Source of the DNA: Isoalcanivorax indicus
GTDB lineage: Bacteria > Pseudomonadota > Gammaproteobacteria > Pseudomonadales > Alcanivoracaceae
Direction of reading: 5' to 3'
DNA length: 64,000 nucleotides
Assembly: GCF_003259185.1 (NCBI RefSeq)
Contig: NZ_QGMP01000001.1
Span: 2,574,784-2,638,783 of the forward strand
In this document: positions 30,176 through 39,172 of the stretch, in pieces
How the letters are laid out: the number at the start of each line of letters is the position of its first letter
How positions within the stretch are numbered: the stretch's first letter is position 1
Made by a program: the position numbers and the translations under genes
The notes under the pieces: model-generated
What the model saw: the letters and a program-made list of their open reading frames with translations, nothing else
Told to the model about the DNA's origin: nothing
Database searches by the model: none

Positions 30176-30853
30176 ATGACCGAATCACACTCCCGACACG
30201 CGCCGCCACAGCGCCGCCTGAGCCCGCTCGACCAGCTGTTGTCGCGGGCCGACAACGCCCTGCGCACCCTGACCCCCGGCAGCACCCGGGGCGAGCGCCC
30301 CAGCCCGGCACAGCACGCCACCGTCAGCAGCACACCGGCCGACCCGCACCAGGCACGCCATCTGGCCGGGCTGATGCGTATCAACCACACCGGTGAAGTG
30401 TGCGCCCAGGCGCTGTATCAGGGCCAGGCCACCACGGCGGGGCTGCCCCATGTGCGACGTGCCATGGAAGAAGCCGCCCGCGAGGAAGAGGACCACCTGG
30501 CCTGGTGCGAAGACCGGATCCGCGAACTGGGCAGTGTACCCAGCCGCCTGAACCCCCTTTTCTATGCCATGTCCTTCAGCATCGGCGCCCTCGCCGGGCT
30601 GGCCGGAGACCGCTGGAGCCTGGGATTCGTCAGCGAAACCGAGAAGCAGGTGGTGCGGCATCTGGACAGCCACCTGGCCCAGGTGCCGCTGGAAGATGAG
30701 CGTACCCGCGCCATCCTGGAACAGATGCGTGATGACGAGTTGCGCCATGCGGTCACCGCCGAGGAGGCTGGTGGCGCCCCGCTGCCGCCCCCGGTGCGCC
30801 GATTGATGACGCTGATGAGTCAGGTGATGACCTTCAGCACCTATCGCGTCTGA
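30176..30853 (+). CDS. coq7: 2-polyprenyl-3-methyl-6-methoxy-1,4-benzoquinone monooxygenase
   Basis: This carboxylate-bridged di-iron hydroxylase performs the penultimate step of ubiquinone synthesis, indicating an aerobic quinone pathway. It has 225 residues, typical of the bacterial form. Iron ligands are visible as Glu74 (NHTGEVCA), the ExxH motif Glu104/His107 (EEEDHLAW) and the C-terminal pair in RDDELRHA. Hydrophobic helices ([17 protein letters not shown]) dock it to the membrane. The protein acts at the inner face of the inner membrane. It is divergent from the AAA ATPase gene by 80 bp. Confidence 0.96.
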   Translation: MTESHSRHAPPQRRLSPLDQLLSRADNALRTLTPGSTRGERPSPAQHATVSSTPADPHQARHLAGLMRINHTGEVCAQALYQGQATTAGLPHVRRAMEEAAREEEDHLAWCEDRIRELGSVPSRLNPLFYAMSFSIGALAGLAGDRWSLGFVSETEKQVVRHLDSHLAQVPLEDERTRAILEQMRDDELRHAVTAEEAGGAPLPPPVRRLMTLMSQVMTFSTYRV

Positions 30854-30865
30854 GCGCGCCGCCGG

Positions 30866-31372
30866 TCAGCGCTCGAAATCGCCGCTGTCACGGAACAGCG
30901 GCATGTCGTTCATGAAGGGCACCTCCTCCGCGACATGGCAGGCCATGCAGGCATCACGGGCGTCCAGAAACGCGGACTGCACCGTATCGCGGTCTTCCTC
31001 CTGCAGTGCCCTGTCCAGTGCCTCCCAGGCCCCCTCCAGGAACATTGCCTCGGCATTGTGCTGGCGCCCCGGGCGCTTCATGTAGCCGTTTTCAATGGCA
31101 CCGCGCAGTTTGCCCCAATGGTAGTCCGCCAGCGCCAGGTTGCCGTCGACAATCGCATCCCGGGTGCCCTGATAGCGGTACCCGGTTTCCCACATGGCCG
31201 ATGAGAAGCCACCCAGATAGCCTTCCAGCCGCTCGAAGCGCGCCGTGTTGTCCTCCTGGCCCGTGAGCCAGCCGTCCCCCATGCGGCCTTCGGGCGATGG
31301 CGCGGCGTCGCACGCTGTCAGCAACAGGGTCGTCGACATCAGCAGGATCATTGTGCGGGTTGCAGGTCTCAT
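30866..31372 (-). CDS. Small lipoprotein with a c-type haem motif
   Basis: This 168-residue lipoprotein has a lipobox LLTAC (lipid-modified Cys21). It has a helical body and one CMACH haem-attachment motif (142-146) near the C-terminus, resembling cytochrome c'-like or single-haem helical proteins. The start is ATG 31372 with GAGGAG 9 nt upstream. It is predicted to be periplasmic and anchored to the outer or inner membrane; the residue after Cys is Asp, which by the usual rule would favour inner-membrane retention. Its redox partner is unknown. It is convergent with coq7 and divergent from the six-gene operon. Confidence 0.8.
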   Translation of the reverse strand: MRPATRTMILLMSTTLLLTACDAAPSPEGRMGDGWLTGQEDNTARFERLEGYLGGFSSAMWETGYRYQGTRDAIVDGNLALADYHWGKLRGAIENGYMKRPGRQHNAEAMFLEGAWEALDRALQEEDRDTVQSAFLDARDACMACHVAEEVPFMNDMPLFRDSGDFER

Positions 31373-31606
31373 CGTTGCGGGCTCCTCGTTACAGAGTCTC
31401 AATGTAAAAAAACTGCTTAGCCTTCCGAAATATCGCGCACTGCGTCCGCGCACTGCACGCTGTCCTGCCAGTCTGCACGGACCCCAGGGGTATTTCCAAC
31501 TCAAACTACCTGCTTGCCGGTATCGCGAAGTACGACGGTTCCGGTTTGTGCACGGCTGTTTTTCTCTGCTAGGTTCAAGGGAGAGCCATTACAGGAGTTC
31601 TGCATC

Positions 31607-33070
31607 ATGAGCCTCGACGCGCTGAAGGATCGCCATCTGTTTCGCCAGCAGTGTCACATTGGCGGCCGCTGGTGCGACGCCGACAACGGTGCCACCGTGG
31701 CGGTGGACAACCCTGCTTATGGCACGCCACTGGGCACCGTGCCCCGAATGGGTGCAGCAGAAACCGAGAAAGCCATCGCGGCGGCGGATCAGGCCCTGCC
31801 TGCGTGGCGTGCGCGCACCGCAGCAGAACGTGCGGCGGTGCTGTATCGCTGGTACGAGCTGATGCTCGAACATCAGGATGACCTCGGCCTGCTGATGACG
31901 CTGGAGCAGGGAAAACCGCTGGCAGAAGCCAAAGGTGAAATTGTCTACGCAGCATCATTTCTGCTCTGGTTCGCCGAAGAAGCGCGACGCGCTTACGGCG
32001 ATACGATTCCCGCCCCCAAAGCGAACCAGCGCATCGTCGTCATCAAGCAGCCGGTGGGCGTCACCGCAGCCATCACGCCATGGAATTTTCCGTCGTCGAT
32101 GATTACTCGCAAGGCGGGCGCCGCCCTGGCTGCTGGCTGCACCATGGTGGTCAAACCGGCGAGTGCCACGCCCTACTCCGCCTTGGCACTGGCCGAACTG
32201 GCACAGCGCGCCGGCATGCCTGACGGGGTACTGAATGTGATCACCGGCAGCGCCAGTGACATCGCCAACACCCTGACCGGCAACCCCGTTGTACGCAAGA
32301 TCAGCTTCACTGGCTCTACCGAGGTTGGCAGCGGATTGATGGCCAACGCCGCGAAGCACATACAGAAAATATCACTGGAGCTGGGCGGCAATGCACCGTT
32401 CATTGTTTTCGACGATGCCAACCTGGATGCCGCCGTGGCCGGTGCCATGGGCTCGAAGTTCCGCAACACCGGACAAACCTGTGTCTGCGTGAATCGCTTC
32501 CTGGTACAGGACAGTGTGCATGACGCCTTTGTTGAAAAACTGTCTGCGGCCATCAGCAAACTCAAGGTGGGCGACGGCCTGGCAGATGGCGTCAATCAAT
32601 CTGCGCTGATCAATCCTGCTGCGGCAGACAAGGTGCATGCCCATATTGATGATGCGCTGGCCAAAGGCGCGCGCTGCCAGCTCGGTGGCAAACGCCATCC
32701 CGATGGCGGCAGCTTTGTGACGCCGACGCTGATCACCGGCGTCACGCCGGACATGCAACTGTGCCAGGAAGAAACCTTCGGCCCGCTCGCCGCCATCATG
32801 CGCTTTGATAGCGAAGACGAAGCCATACGCGAGGCCAACAATACGCCCTACGGGCTGGCCGCGTATTTCTACAGTGAAAATATCAGCCGCTGCTGGCGCG
32901 TGGCCGAAGCACTGGAAGCAGGCATGGTGGGCGTCAATGAAGGCATGATCTCCAACGCTGCCGCACCGTTTGGTGGCGTCAAGGCATCTGGCCTCGGCCG
33001 CGAAGGCTCGAAGTATGGGCTGGATGAGTTCATGGAAGTGAAGTACCTGTGCATGGGTGTGGGTGAGTGA
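31607..33070 (+). CDS. gabD: NAD(P)-dependent succinate-semialdehyde dehydrogenase
   Basis: This 487-residue enzyme oxidises an aldehyde to an acid. Conserved features are TPWNFP, the general base Glu258 (LELGGNAP), the catalytic Cys292 (GQTCVCVNRF) and the cofactor segment FTGSTEVG. The sequence closely resembles succinate-semialdehyde dehydrogenases (FGPLAAIMRF, GGVKASGLGREGSKYGLDEFMEVKY). The start is ATG 31607, preceded by AGGAG at 9 nt. It heads a packed six-gene operon; the next gene overlaps its stop by 4 bp. A possible promoter is TTGTGC/TAGGTT about 60 bp upstream. The precise aldehyde is not certain in this context. Confidence 0.9.
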   Translation: MSLDALKDRHLFRQQCHIGGRWCDADNGATVAVDNPAYGTPLGTVPRMGAAETEKAIAAADQALPAWRARTAAERAAVLYRWYELMLEHQDDLGLLMTLEQGKPLAEAKGEIVYAASFLLWFAEEARRAYGDTIPAPKANQRIVVIKQPVGVTAAITPWNFPSSMITRKAGAALAAGCTMVVKPASATPYSALALAELAQRAGMPDGVLNVITGSASDIANTLTGNPVVRKISFTGSTEVGSGLMANAAKHIQKISLELGGNAPFIVFDDANLDAAVAGAMGSKFRNTGQTCVCVNRFLVQDSVHDAFVEKLSAAISKLKVGDGLADGVNQSALINPAAADKVHAHIDDALAKGARCQLGGKRHPDGGSFVTPTLITGVTPDMQLCQEETFGPLAAIMRFDSEDEAIREANNTPYGLAAYFYSENISRCWRVAEALEAGMVGVNEGMISNAAAPFGGVKASGLGREGSKYGLDEFMEVKYLCMGVGE

Positions 33071-34236
33071 ACGGCCAGCGCACGAAAACCTGGCGCGTGG
33101 CCGTGCTGCCCGGCGACGGCATCGGTGTTGAAGTCAGCCGTGCCAGCCTGCGTGTACTGGAAGCGCTGTGCGAGCACACCGGGGCGCCGCGCATCGACTG
33201 GCACTGGTTGCCCTGGCCGGCAACCGCCTGGCATCAGCAGCACGGCCAGATGATGCCTGACGATGCACTCAGCCAACTGCGCGATTTCGACGCCCTGCTG
33301 CTGGGCGCCCTGGGCGATCCCGGCCCCAGCCGCGACCGGCAGCGTTACCGGCTGCCAGATGGCATCTCGCTGGCGCCACTGCTGACACTGCGCAAGGGCT
33401 TTGATTTGTGGGCCTGCGAGCGCCCGGCACGCTGGTTCCCGGGCGCGCCGCGCTATCTGGCCGATGAACGCGCACGCGATATCGATATGCTCGTGATTCG
33501 CGAAAACAGTGAAGGCGAATACGTCAATCAGGGTGGCCGTCTGCACCGGGGGCAGCCAGAAGAAGTGGCGACACAACTGGAAGTCTTTACTCGCCGGGGC
33601 ACCGAGCGGTTGATCCGCCATGCCTTCGAACGGGCACAGCAGCGACGCACTGCCCGGCGCCACGCCGAGGCAACGCGGCAGTATCAGAATGCCGCCGGTG
33701 ACACCGCCGAGGCACAGGTCTGCCTGATTACCAAACGCAATGCGCAGCGTTACTGGGGCGAGCTCTATACCGACGTGTTCGAACAGGTGGCCGGCGACTA
33801 CCCGGACATCGGCACGCATCATGAACTGGTGGATGCGGCCTGCATGAAATTCGTGCAATGCCCATGGCGCTTCGACGTGGTCGTGGCGAGCAACCTGCAT
33901 GGTGACATTCTTACCGATCTGGCGGCGGTGTTGTGCGGCGGTCTGGGTGTGGCGCCGTCGGCCAATATCAATCCGGATGATCGCCACACCCCGCCGCTGT
34001 TCGAACCCACCCACGGCAGTGCGCCAGACATCGCCGGAGAGGGGCTGGCCGACCCGCGCGCGATGCTGTTCAGCGCTGCCATGCTGCTCGACTGGCTGGG
34101 CGAGGACGACCCGAGTGCCAGAACGGCCGCCACGCGCCTGCGCGACGCCTTGTGCCAGGACCTGGCCGACAACGCCGACCATCCACGCGGCACCGATGCC
34201 ATTGCCGCCAACCTGAACCGATTGCTCACGACATGA
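33067..34236 (+). CDS. DmlA/TtuC-like isocitrate-isopropylmalate family dehydrogenase
   Basis: This 389-residue enzyme is an NAD-dependent oxidative decarboxylase of beta-hydroxy acids. The segment IRENSEGEYVNQGGRLHRG resembles D-malate and tartrate dehydrogenases more than leucine-pathway IPMDH. The metal-binding aspartates fall in SNLHGDILTDLAA, and EPTHGSAPDIAG closes the active site. An insert rich in Arg and Gln (about residues 190-215) is unusual for the family. The start is GTG 33067, overlapping the gabD stop by 4 bp. In the operon it may turn a hydroxy-diacid into a keto acid; the substrate is inferred only from family. Confidence 0.85.
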   Translation: MNGQRTKTWRVAVLPGDGIGVEVSRASLRVLEALCEHTGAPRIDWHWLPWPATAWHQQHGQMMPDDALSQLRDFDALLLGALGDPGPSRDRQRYRLPDGISLAPLLTLRKGFDLWACERPARWFPGAPRYLADERARDIDMLVIRENSEGEYVNQGGRLHRGQPEEVATQLEVFTRRGTERLIRHAFERAQQRRTARRHAEATRQYQNAAGDTAEAQVCLITKRNAQRYWGELYTDVFEQVAGDYPDIGTHHELVDAACMKFVQCPWRFDVVVASNLHGDILTDLAAVLCGGLGVAPSANINPDDRHTPPLFEPTHGSAPDIAGEGLADPRAMLFSAAMLLDWLGEDDPSARTAATRLRDALCQDLADNADHPRGTDAIAANLNRLLTT

Positions 34237-34247
34237 CGGAGGTCAGC

Positions 34248-35501
34248 ATGAGTCACCTGTCACCGCTTCTGAAACCGTCCAGCCGCATCCAGGCCGATCA
34301 CGGCAAGGGTTGCTATCTGTACGACGAGGCCGGCAACAGCTGGCTGGATTTCACCTCCGGTATCGGCGTGACCGGCACCGGCCATTGCCATCCGACCGTG
34401 GTGGAGGCCGTGCGGGAGCAAGCGGGCAAGCTGATCCACGGCCAGTACACCACCATCAGTCACGACGGTATGCATACCCTCACCGATCGGCTGTATGAAA
34501 AGTTGCCGACATCGCTGGATGCGATTGCGCTGTTCAATTCCGGCAGCGAAGCCGTCGAAGCCGGTATTCGCCTGGCGCGGCATGCCACCGGGCGCACCAA
34601 TATCATTGCCTTTACCGGCGGCTTCCACGGTCGCACCAACGCCGCAGCAGCCCTGACCACCTCGACCACGAAAGTACGCACCGGCTTTCATCCGTTGATG
34701 GCGGGTGTCTGCTTCAGCCCGTTTCCCCACACCTACCGTTATGGCTGGAGTGAAGAGGAGACCGTGGCGTTCTGCCTGCGCGAACTCGATCATCTGTTTC
34801 TGACCCAATCCACCCCGGCCGACACGGCCGCGATGATCATCGAGCCCGTGCAGGGTGAATACGGCTACTACCCCGCCACCGTGGCCTTCATGCAGGGGCT
34901 GCGCGAGCGTTGTGATCGCCATGGCATTCTGCTGATTGCCGATGAAATCCAGGCGGGTTACGGACGCACCGGGGCGTTCTGGAGCCACAGCCACTTCGAT
35001 ATCGTCCCGGACATCCTGCTGACCGCCAAGGGGCTGGCCAGCGGTTTTCCGCTGTCCGGGATGGCCGCCAGCACGGCACTGATGGGCAAAGGGCTGCCGG
35101 GCTCCCAGGGAGGCACCTATGGCGCCAACGCGGTGTCCTGTGCCGCAGCACTGGCCACACTGGATGTCATCGAAGAGGAAAGCCTTGTCGATAACGCCCG
35201 GCAGCGCGGTGCCCATATGCTCAAGCAACTGCATGATCTGCAACAACGGCATAGCTGCATTGACGAGATCCGTGGCATGGGCCTGATGCTGGGTATGGAA
35301 ATCACTAACCGCGAGCGACAGCCCGATGGCGAACTGGCGGGCAAACTGGTCAGTGCGGCGGAGGACGAAGGTCTGTTGCTGTTGCGTTGCGGCACCCACG
35401 GCCAGGTGGTGCGCTGGCTACCGCCCCTGACCGTGCAGAATACCGAGATTGATGACGCCGTGCGTGCCTTTGAAGGCGCCCTGACCCGTGCGGGGGCCTG
35501 A
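34248..35501 (+). CDS. Class III (omega-amino acid/GABA-type) aminotransferase
   Basis: This 417-residue PLP enzyme moves an amino group, usually from a terminal amine, to a keto acid. Motifs include NSGSEAVEAGIRLARHATG for cofactor-phosphate binding, LLIADEIQAGYGRTG with the PLP aspartate, and LTAKGLASGFPLSG with the Schiff-base Lys. It resembles 4-aminobutyrate aminotransferases. Pairing with the semialdehyde dehydrogenase gives a complete amine-to-acid module. ATG 34248 is preceded by GGAGG at 5 nt; ATG 34233 is an alternative. It is 11 bp downstream of the dmlA-like gene. Confidence 0.9.
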   Translation: MSHLSPLLKPSSRIQADHGKGCYLYDEAGNSWLDFTSGIGVTGTGHCHPTVVEAVREQAGKLIHGQYTTISHDGMHTLTDRLYEKLPTSLDAIALFNSGSEAVEAGIRLARHATGRTNIIAFTGGFHGRTNAAAALTTSTTKVRTGFHPLMAGVCFSPFPHTYRYGWSEEETVAFCLRELDHLFLTQSTPADTAAMIIEPVQGEYGYYPATVAFMQGLRERCDRHGILLIADEIQAGYGRTGAFWSHSHFDIVPDILLTAKGLASGFPLSGMAASTALMGKGLPGSQGGTYGANAVSCAAALATLDVIEEESLVDNARQRGAHMLKQLHDLQQRHSCIDEIRGMGLMLGMEITNRERQPDGELAGKLVSAAEDEGLLLLRCGTHGQVVRWLPPLTVQNTEIDDAVRAFEGALTRAGA

Positions 35502-35505
35502 GCTT

Positions 35506-36465
35506 ATGAATACGCCCGTGATCGCCGTGCTCACCGCCGAAGATGAAGAGCTGCTGCCAGGGCTGGAAACGCTCGACGCCCAGTGCACGCTGCTGCATGT
35601 GCGTGATGACACCGGGCTGACGGAGGCGCTGACACGCGCTGACATTCTGGTGGTCACGGATTTCCGCACCGGCATGCTGGAACGGTGCTGGCCCGCGCAG
35701 ACACCGCTGCGCTGGATTCATGCCACCAGCGCCGGGGTCGATGCGGTGATGATCGAGCCGGTGCGGCGCAGCGATATTGTCGTGACCAACGCGCGCGGCC
35801 TCTTCGATCGCGGTATTGCTGAATATGTGCTCGGCGCCGTGTTGCTGTTTGCCAAGGACACGCTCGGCAACCTGCGACACCAGCGGGCGCGCCGCTGGCA
35901 GCACCGTGACACGGCGTTGATCCGCAATGCTCAAGCGCTGATCGTGGGCGCTGGCAGCATCGGCAGTGAGGTGGCGCGGCTCTTGCAGGGCGTGGGCATG
36001 CAGACATCTGGAATTGCCAGCCGCGCACGCGAGGATGCGGTCTTCGGCCAGTTGCATGACAACAGCGCCCTGCCGGAGCTGTTGGCCGAGGCCGATTATG
36101 TGGTCATCACCGCACCGCTCACCGAGGCCACCCGCAACCTGTTTGACGAGGCCATGTTCCGGCATTGCAAACAGGGCGCCGTACTGATCAATGTCGGGCG
36201 TGGCCCCATCGTGAACACCGACGCCCTGATGGCGGCGCTGGATCAGGGGCTGCTCGCCGGCGCCGCCCTGGATGTGTTCGAGCAGGAACCCCTGCCTGAA
36301 TCGCACCCTCTCTGGGCCTGTCCCAATGTCATGATATCGGCGCATATGGCTGGCGATTTCATCGGCTGGCGCGCCGCACTGGCAGAACAGTTCATCGACA
36401 ATCTGGCTCGCTGGCAACGCGGCGAGGCCCTGTTGAATCAAGTGAAATCCCGGAACACGATCTAG
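35506..36465 (+). CDS. D-2-hydroxyacid dehydrogenase (NAD-dependent)
   Basis: This 319-residue enzyme reduces 2-keto acids to D-2-hydroxy acids, or the reverse. The Rossmann loop is VGAGSIGSEVARLL. The catalytic triad is visible as Arg in NVGRGPIVNTDAL, Glu in DVFEQEPLP and His in ISAHMAGD. The sequence is closest by eye to the GhrA/phosphoglycerate-dehydrogenase-like group. ATG 35506 lies 4 bp after the aminotransferase stop; no strong Shine-Dalgarno is seen, so translation is probably coupled. Its partner in the operon could be the keto acid made by either aminotransferase. Confidence 0.88.
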   Translation: MNTPVIAVLTAEDEELLPGLETLDAQCTLLHVRDDTGLTEALTRADILVVTDFRTGMLERCWPAQTPLRWIHATSAGVDAVMIEPVRRSDIVVTNARGLFDRGIAEYVLGAVLLFAKDTLGNLRHQRARRWQHRDTALIRNAQALIVGAGSIGSEVARLLQGVGMQTSGIASRAREDAVFGQLHDNSALPELLAEADYVVITAPLTEATRNLFDEAMFRHCKQGAVLINVGRGPIVNTDALMAALDQGLLAGAALDVFEQEPLPESHPLWACPNVMISAHMAGDFIGWRAALAEQFIDNLARWQRGEALLNQVKSRNTI

Positions 36466-36475
36466 GAGGCGCACG

Positions 36476-37945
36476 ATGAGCCAGGCACTGCTGACCCTGA
36501 CCGCCACGCAAATGCTGCAACAGTTTCGCGACGGCACCCTGTCTCCGGTACAGGTCACGGAGGCCATGCTGGCGCAGATCCAGCGCCTGGACCATCACAC
36601 CAATGCCTGGTGCCTGGTCGACCCGGATACCACGCTGGAGTATGCCCGCGCTTCGGAAGCGCGCTACCGCAAAGGCGCGCCGCAAGGGCTGATCGACGGC
36701 GTGCCGGTTGCGGTCAAGGATGTGTTCCTGACGCCCATGTGGCCCACCGTCAAAGGTTCGCGCGTGATCGACCCGGACAGCACGCTGGGCAAACGCTCGC
36801 CATGCGTGGCTGCGCTGGAACGCAACGGTTATGTGCCCCTGGGCAAGACGACCACGCCAGAGTTCGGCTGGAAGGGCGTCACCGACAGCCCGCTGTGCGG
36901 CACCACCAACAATCCCTGGGACCCGACCCTGACCGCTGGCGGCTCCAGTGGCGGCAGCGCGGCGGCGGTGGCCCTGGGCATGGGCCCGCTGGCGCTGGGC
37001 ACCGACGCCGGCGGCTCGATCCGCATCCCGGCGGCCTTCTGCGGTATCACCGGCCTCAAGCCCACCTGCAGCGAAGTGCCGCACTGGCCGGCCAGCCCGT
37101 TCGGCAGCCTGGCCCATGCCGGCCCCATGACCTGGACGGTGGAAGACTGCGCCCTGATGCTCAACGTACTCTGCGAGGCCGATCCACGCGACAGCCAGGC
37201 CGCGCCGCGCCGCTACATCGACTACCTGCAGGGCCTGGATGACGGCATACGCGGCCTGCGCGTCGCCTTCAGCCCGTCACTCGGTTACGTGGACGTGCAT
37301 CCGGATATCGAAAAGGCGCTCAATGAGGTCGCCAGCGTGTTTCGTGAGCTCGGCGCTGAAGTCGTGGAAGTGGACCCCAGTTTCAGCGACCCCCTCGCCG
37401 CTTTCGGCCACCTGTTCTACGGGGGCGCGGCCAATGCCATGCGCGATCTCAGTGCCCGCAAACGGGCCCTGATGGACCCGAATCTGGTCAGCGTGGCGGA
37501 AAAGGCATCGCAGCTGTCGATGCTGGATTATCTCGGCGCGGTCAATGAACGCATGGCGCTGAGCGAGCGCATGGCGGTATTCCATACCAAGTATGATCTG
37601 TTGCTGACCCCGACCCTGCCAATCACGGCCTTCGAAACCGGGCGAGAAGTGCCGCGCGACTGGCCCAGCACCCGCTGGCCCACCTGGACCCCGTTTACCT
37701 ATCCCTTCAACCTGACCGGCCAGCCTGCGCTGTCCGTGCCTTGCGGACTGGCCAGCAACGGCCTGCCCATCGGCCTGCAGATTGTCGGCCGTCGTTTCGA
37801 GGATGCGCTGGTGCTGCGTGCCGGACAGGCCTGGCAAAAGGCCAGGCCCGATACGCTGCGACGGCCGCCATTGTTTGATGACACCCGCGCGTTTGATAAC
37901 GCCAGCCCGGCCGCTCGCACGGCGAACCAGGAAGGTGCCGCATGA
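36476..37945 (+). CDS. Amidase (amidase signature family)
   Basis: This 489-residue hydrolase splits amides to acid and ammonia or amine. The Ser-cisSer-Lys triad is complete: Lys81 (VAVKDVF), Ser157 (AGGSSGGS) and Ser181 (GTDAGGSIRIP). Aromatic, imidazole or lactam-derived amides are all possible substrates; it is not GatA, since no gatB/gatC lies nearby and the C-terminus differs. AGGAGG precedes ATG 36476. It overlaps the downstream class I aminotransferase by 4 bp, so it belongs to the operon and probably delivers an amino acid or acid to the flanking transaminases. Confidence 0.92.
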   Translation: MSQALLTLTATQMLQQFRDGTLSPVQVTEAMLAQIQRLDHHTNAWCLVDPDTTLEYARASEARYRKGAPQGLIDGVPVAVKDVFLTPMWPTVKGSRVIDPDSTLGKRSPCVAALERNGYVPLGKTTTPEFGWKGVTDSPLCGTTNNPWDPTLTAGGSSGGSAAAVALGMGPLALGTDAGGSIRIPAAFCGITGLKPTCSEVPHWPASPFGSLAHAGPMTWTVEDCALMLNVLCEADPRDSQAAPRRYIDYLQGLDDGIRGLRVAFSPSLGYVDVHPDIEKALNEVASVFRELGAEVVEVDPSFSDPLAAFGHLFYGGAANAMRDLSARKRALMDPNLVSVAEKASQLSMLDYLGAVNERMALSERMAVFHTKYDLLLTPTLPITAFETGREVPRDWPSTRWPTWTPFTYPFNLTGQPALSVPCGLASNGLPIGLQIVGRRFEDALVLRAGQAWQKARPDTLRRPPLFDDTRAFDNASPAARTANQEGAA

Positions 37946-39138
37946 GCAAACTCGACCTGGACTTCTATGAATCCGAAGACCCGATCTGGAATCCGGCACT
38001 GCTGACCATTCCGGTACCGGGCATTCGCCGCATGGTGAATCTGGCCGCCAATCTGGACGACGTCATTCACCTGTCCATCGGTCAACCGGACATGTCGGCG
38101 CCCCAGCACGTCGTGGACGCCGCCGTGGAAGCACTGCAAGCCGGGCAGACCGGCTACACCATGGACGCCGGCCTGCCAGAGCTGCTGGAGGCACTGGCGG
38201 AATACTACGGTGAGCGTTGCCAGCGCCCCCTCACACCGGAAAATATTCTGGTGACCACCGGCGCCACCGAGGCCATTTATCTGGCGCTGACCGCCACCTC
38301 AGCGCCGGGGCGCGAGTTTATCGTCCCGGACCCGTCCTTCATGCTGTACGCGCCATTGATCCGCATGAACGGCGGCATTGTCAAAAGCATACCGACGCGC
38401 GCCGAGAACAATCACCAGCTCGATCCGCAGGAAGTGATCGACGCCATCGACATGAACACCTATGCCATCGTGCTCAACTCACCGAGCAACCCCACCGGCA
38501 CCATCTATCCACGCGAAACGGTGGAAGCCATCGTCAAGGAAGCCGCCTATCGGGGTGTCTATGTGATCAGCGATGAGGTCTATGACCATCTGGTGTATGA
38601 CGGCCGCGATTATCCCAGCGTGCTGTCCTGCTGCAGCGATCTGGACCATGTCATGGTGGTGTCGAGTTTTTCCAAGACCTTCAGCATGGCCGGCATGCGC
38701 ATCGGCTGGCTGATGGCCAGCCAGGGCGCTATCCGCAAGTTGCGCCGCTATCACATGTTCACCACGACCGTCGCCAACACACCATGCCAATGGGCGGGCG
38801 TGGCGGCACTGCGTGGCGAACGCACCTTCGTCAATAACATGCTGGCTGAATATACGCGACGCCGGGACCGGCTGGTGGAGCTGGTGGCGCAGACGCCCCA
38901 TCTGACCGGCTACACGCCGGAGGGCGCCTTCTATCTGTTTCCGTCACTGCCCGAGGGGATTGATGGCGACAATGTAGCGCTGCGCATGCTCAAGGAAACC
39001 CGCGTCTGCACCATCGCCGGGAATACCTTCGGCGACAGTTGCAGCAACGCCTTGCGCATCAGTTACTCCACCTCACTGGACAATATCGAGCGCGCCTTCG
39101 AGCGCATCATCCCGTGGATGGCCAAACAGGATTTCTAG
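37942..39138 (+). CDS. Class I/II PLP-dependent aminotransferase
   Basis: This 398-residue protein belongs to fold-type I, aspartate aminotransferase superfamily. Diagnostic parts are LNSPSNPTGTIYP (PLP-ring Asn), VISDEVYDHLVYDG (PLP Asp/Tyr) and SSFSKTFSMAGMRIGW (Schiff-base Lys). The substrate cannot be assigned; close relatives are annotated only as pyridoxal phosphate-dependent aminotransferases. It is the last gene of the six-gene operon and is followed by a strong hairpin at 39144. Its ATG overlaps the amidase stop. Confidence 0.9.
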   Translation: MSKLDLDFYESEDPIWNPALLTIPVPGIRRMVNLAANLDDVIHLSIGQPDMSAPQHVVDAAVEALQAGQTGYTMDAGLPELLEALAEYYGERCQRPLTPENILVTTGATEAIYLALTATSAPGREFIVPDPSFMLYAPLIRMNGGIVKSIPTRAENNHQLDPQEVIDAIDMNTYAIVLNSPSNPTGTIYPRETVEAIVKEAAYRGVYVISDEVYDHLVYDGRDYPSVLSCCSDLDHVMVVSSFSKTFSMAGMRIGWLMASQGAIRKLRRYHMFTTTVANTPCQWAGVAALRGERTFVNNMLAEYTRRRDRLVELVAQTPHLTGYTPEGAFYLFPSLPEGIDGDNVALRMLKETRVCTIAGNTFGDSCSNALRISYSTSLDNIERAFERIIPWMAKQDF

Positions 39139-39143
39139 ACCCG

Positions 39144-39172
39144 GGACGAGATGGCCCTAGGGCATCTCGTCC
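39144..39172. terminator. 10-bp hairpin at the aminotransferase/secF convergent junction
   Basis: GGACGAGATG (39144-39153) pairs perfectly with CATCTCGTCC (39163-39172), with a further CCC/GGG in the loop. The hairpin contains the secF stop codon at 39157-39159. It lacks a T tract but is well placed to end both convergent operons. Confidence 0.55.

Noticed and set aside
36476..37945. Glutamyl-tRNA amidotransferase subunit A
   Set aside because: No gatB or gatC lies nearby, and the gene is within a catabolic operon.
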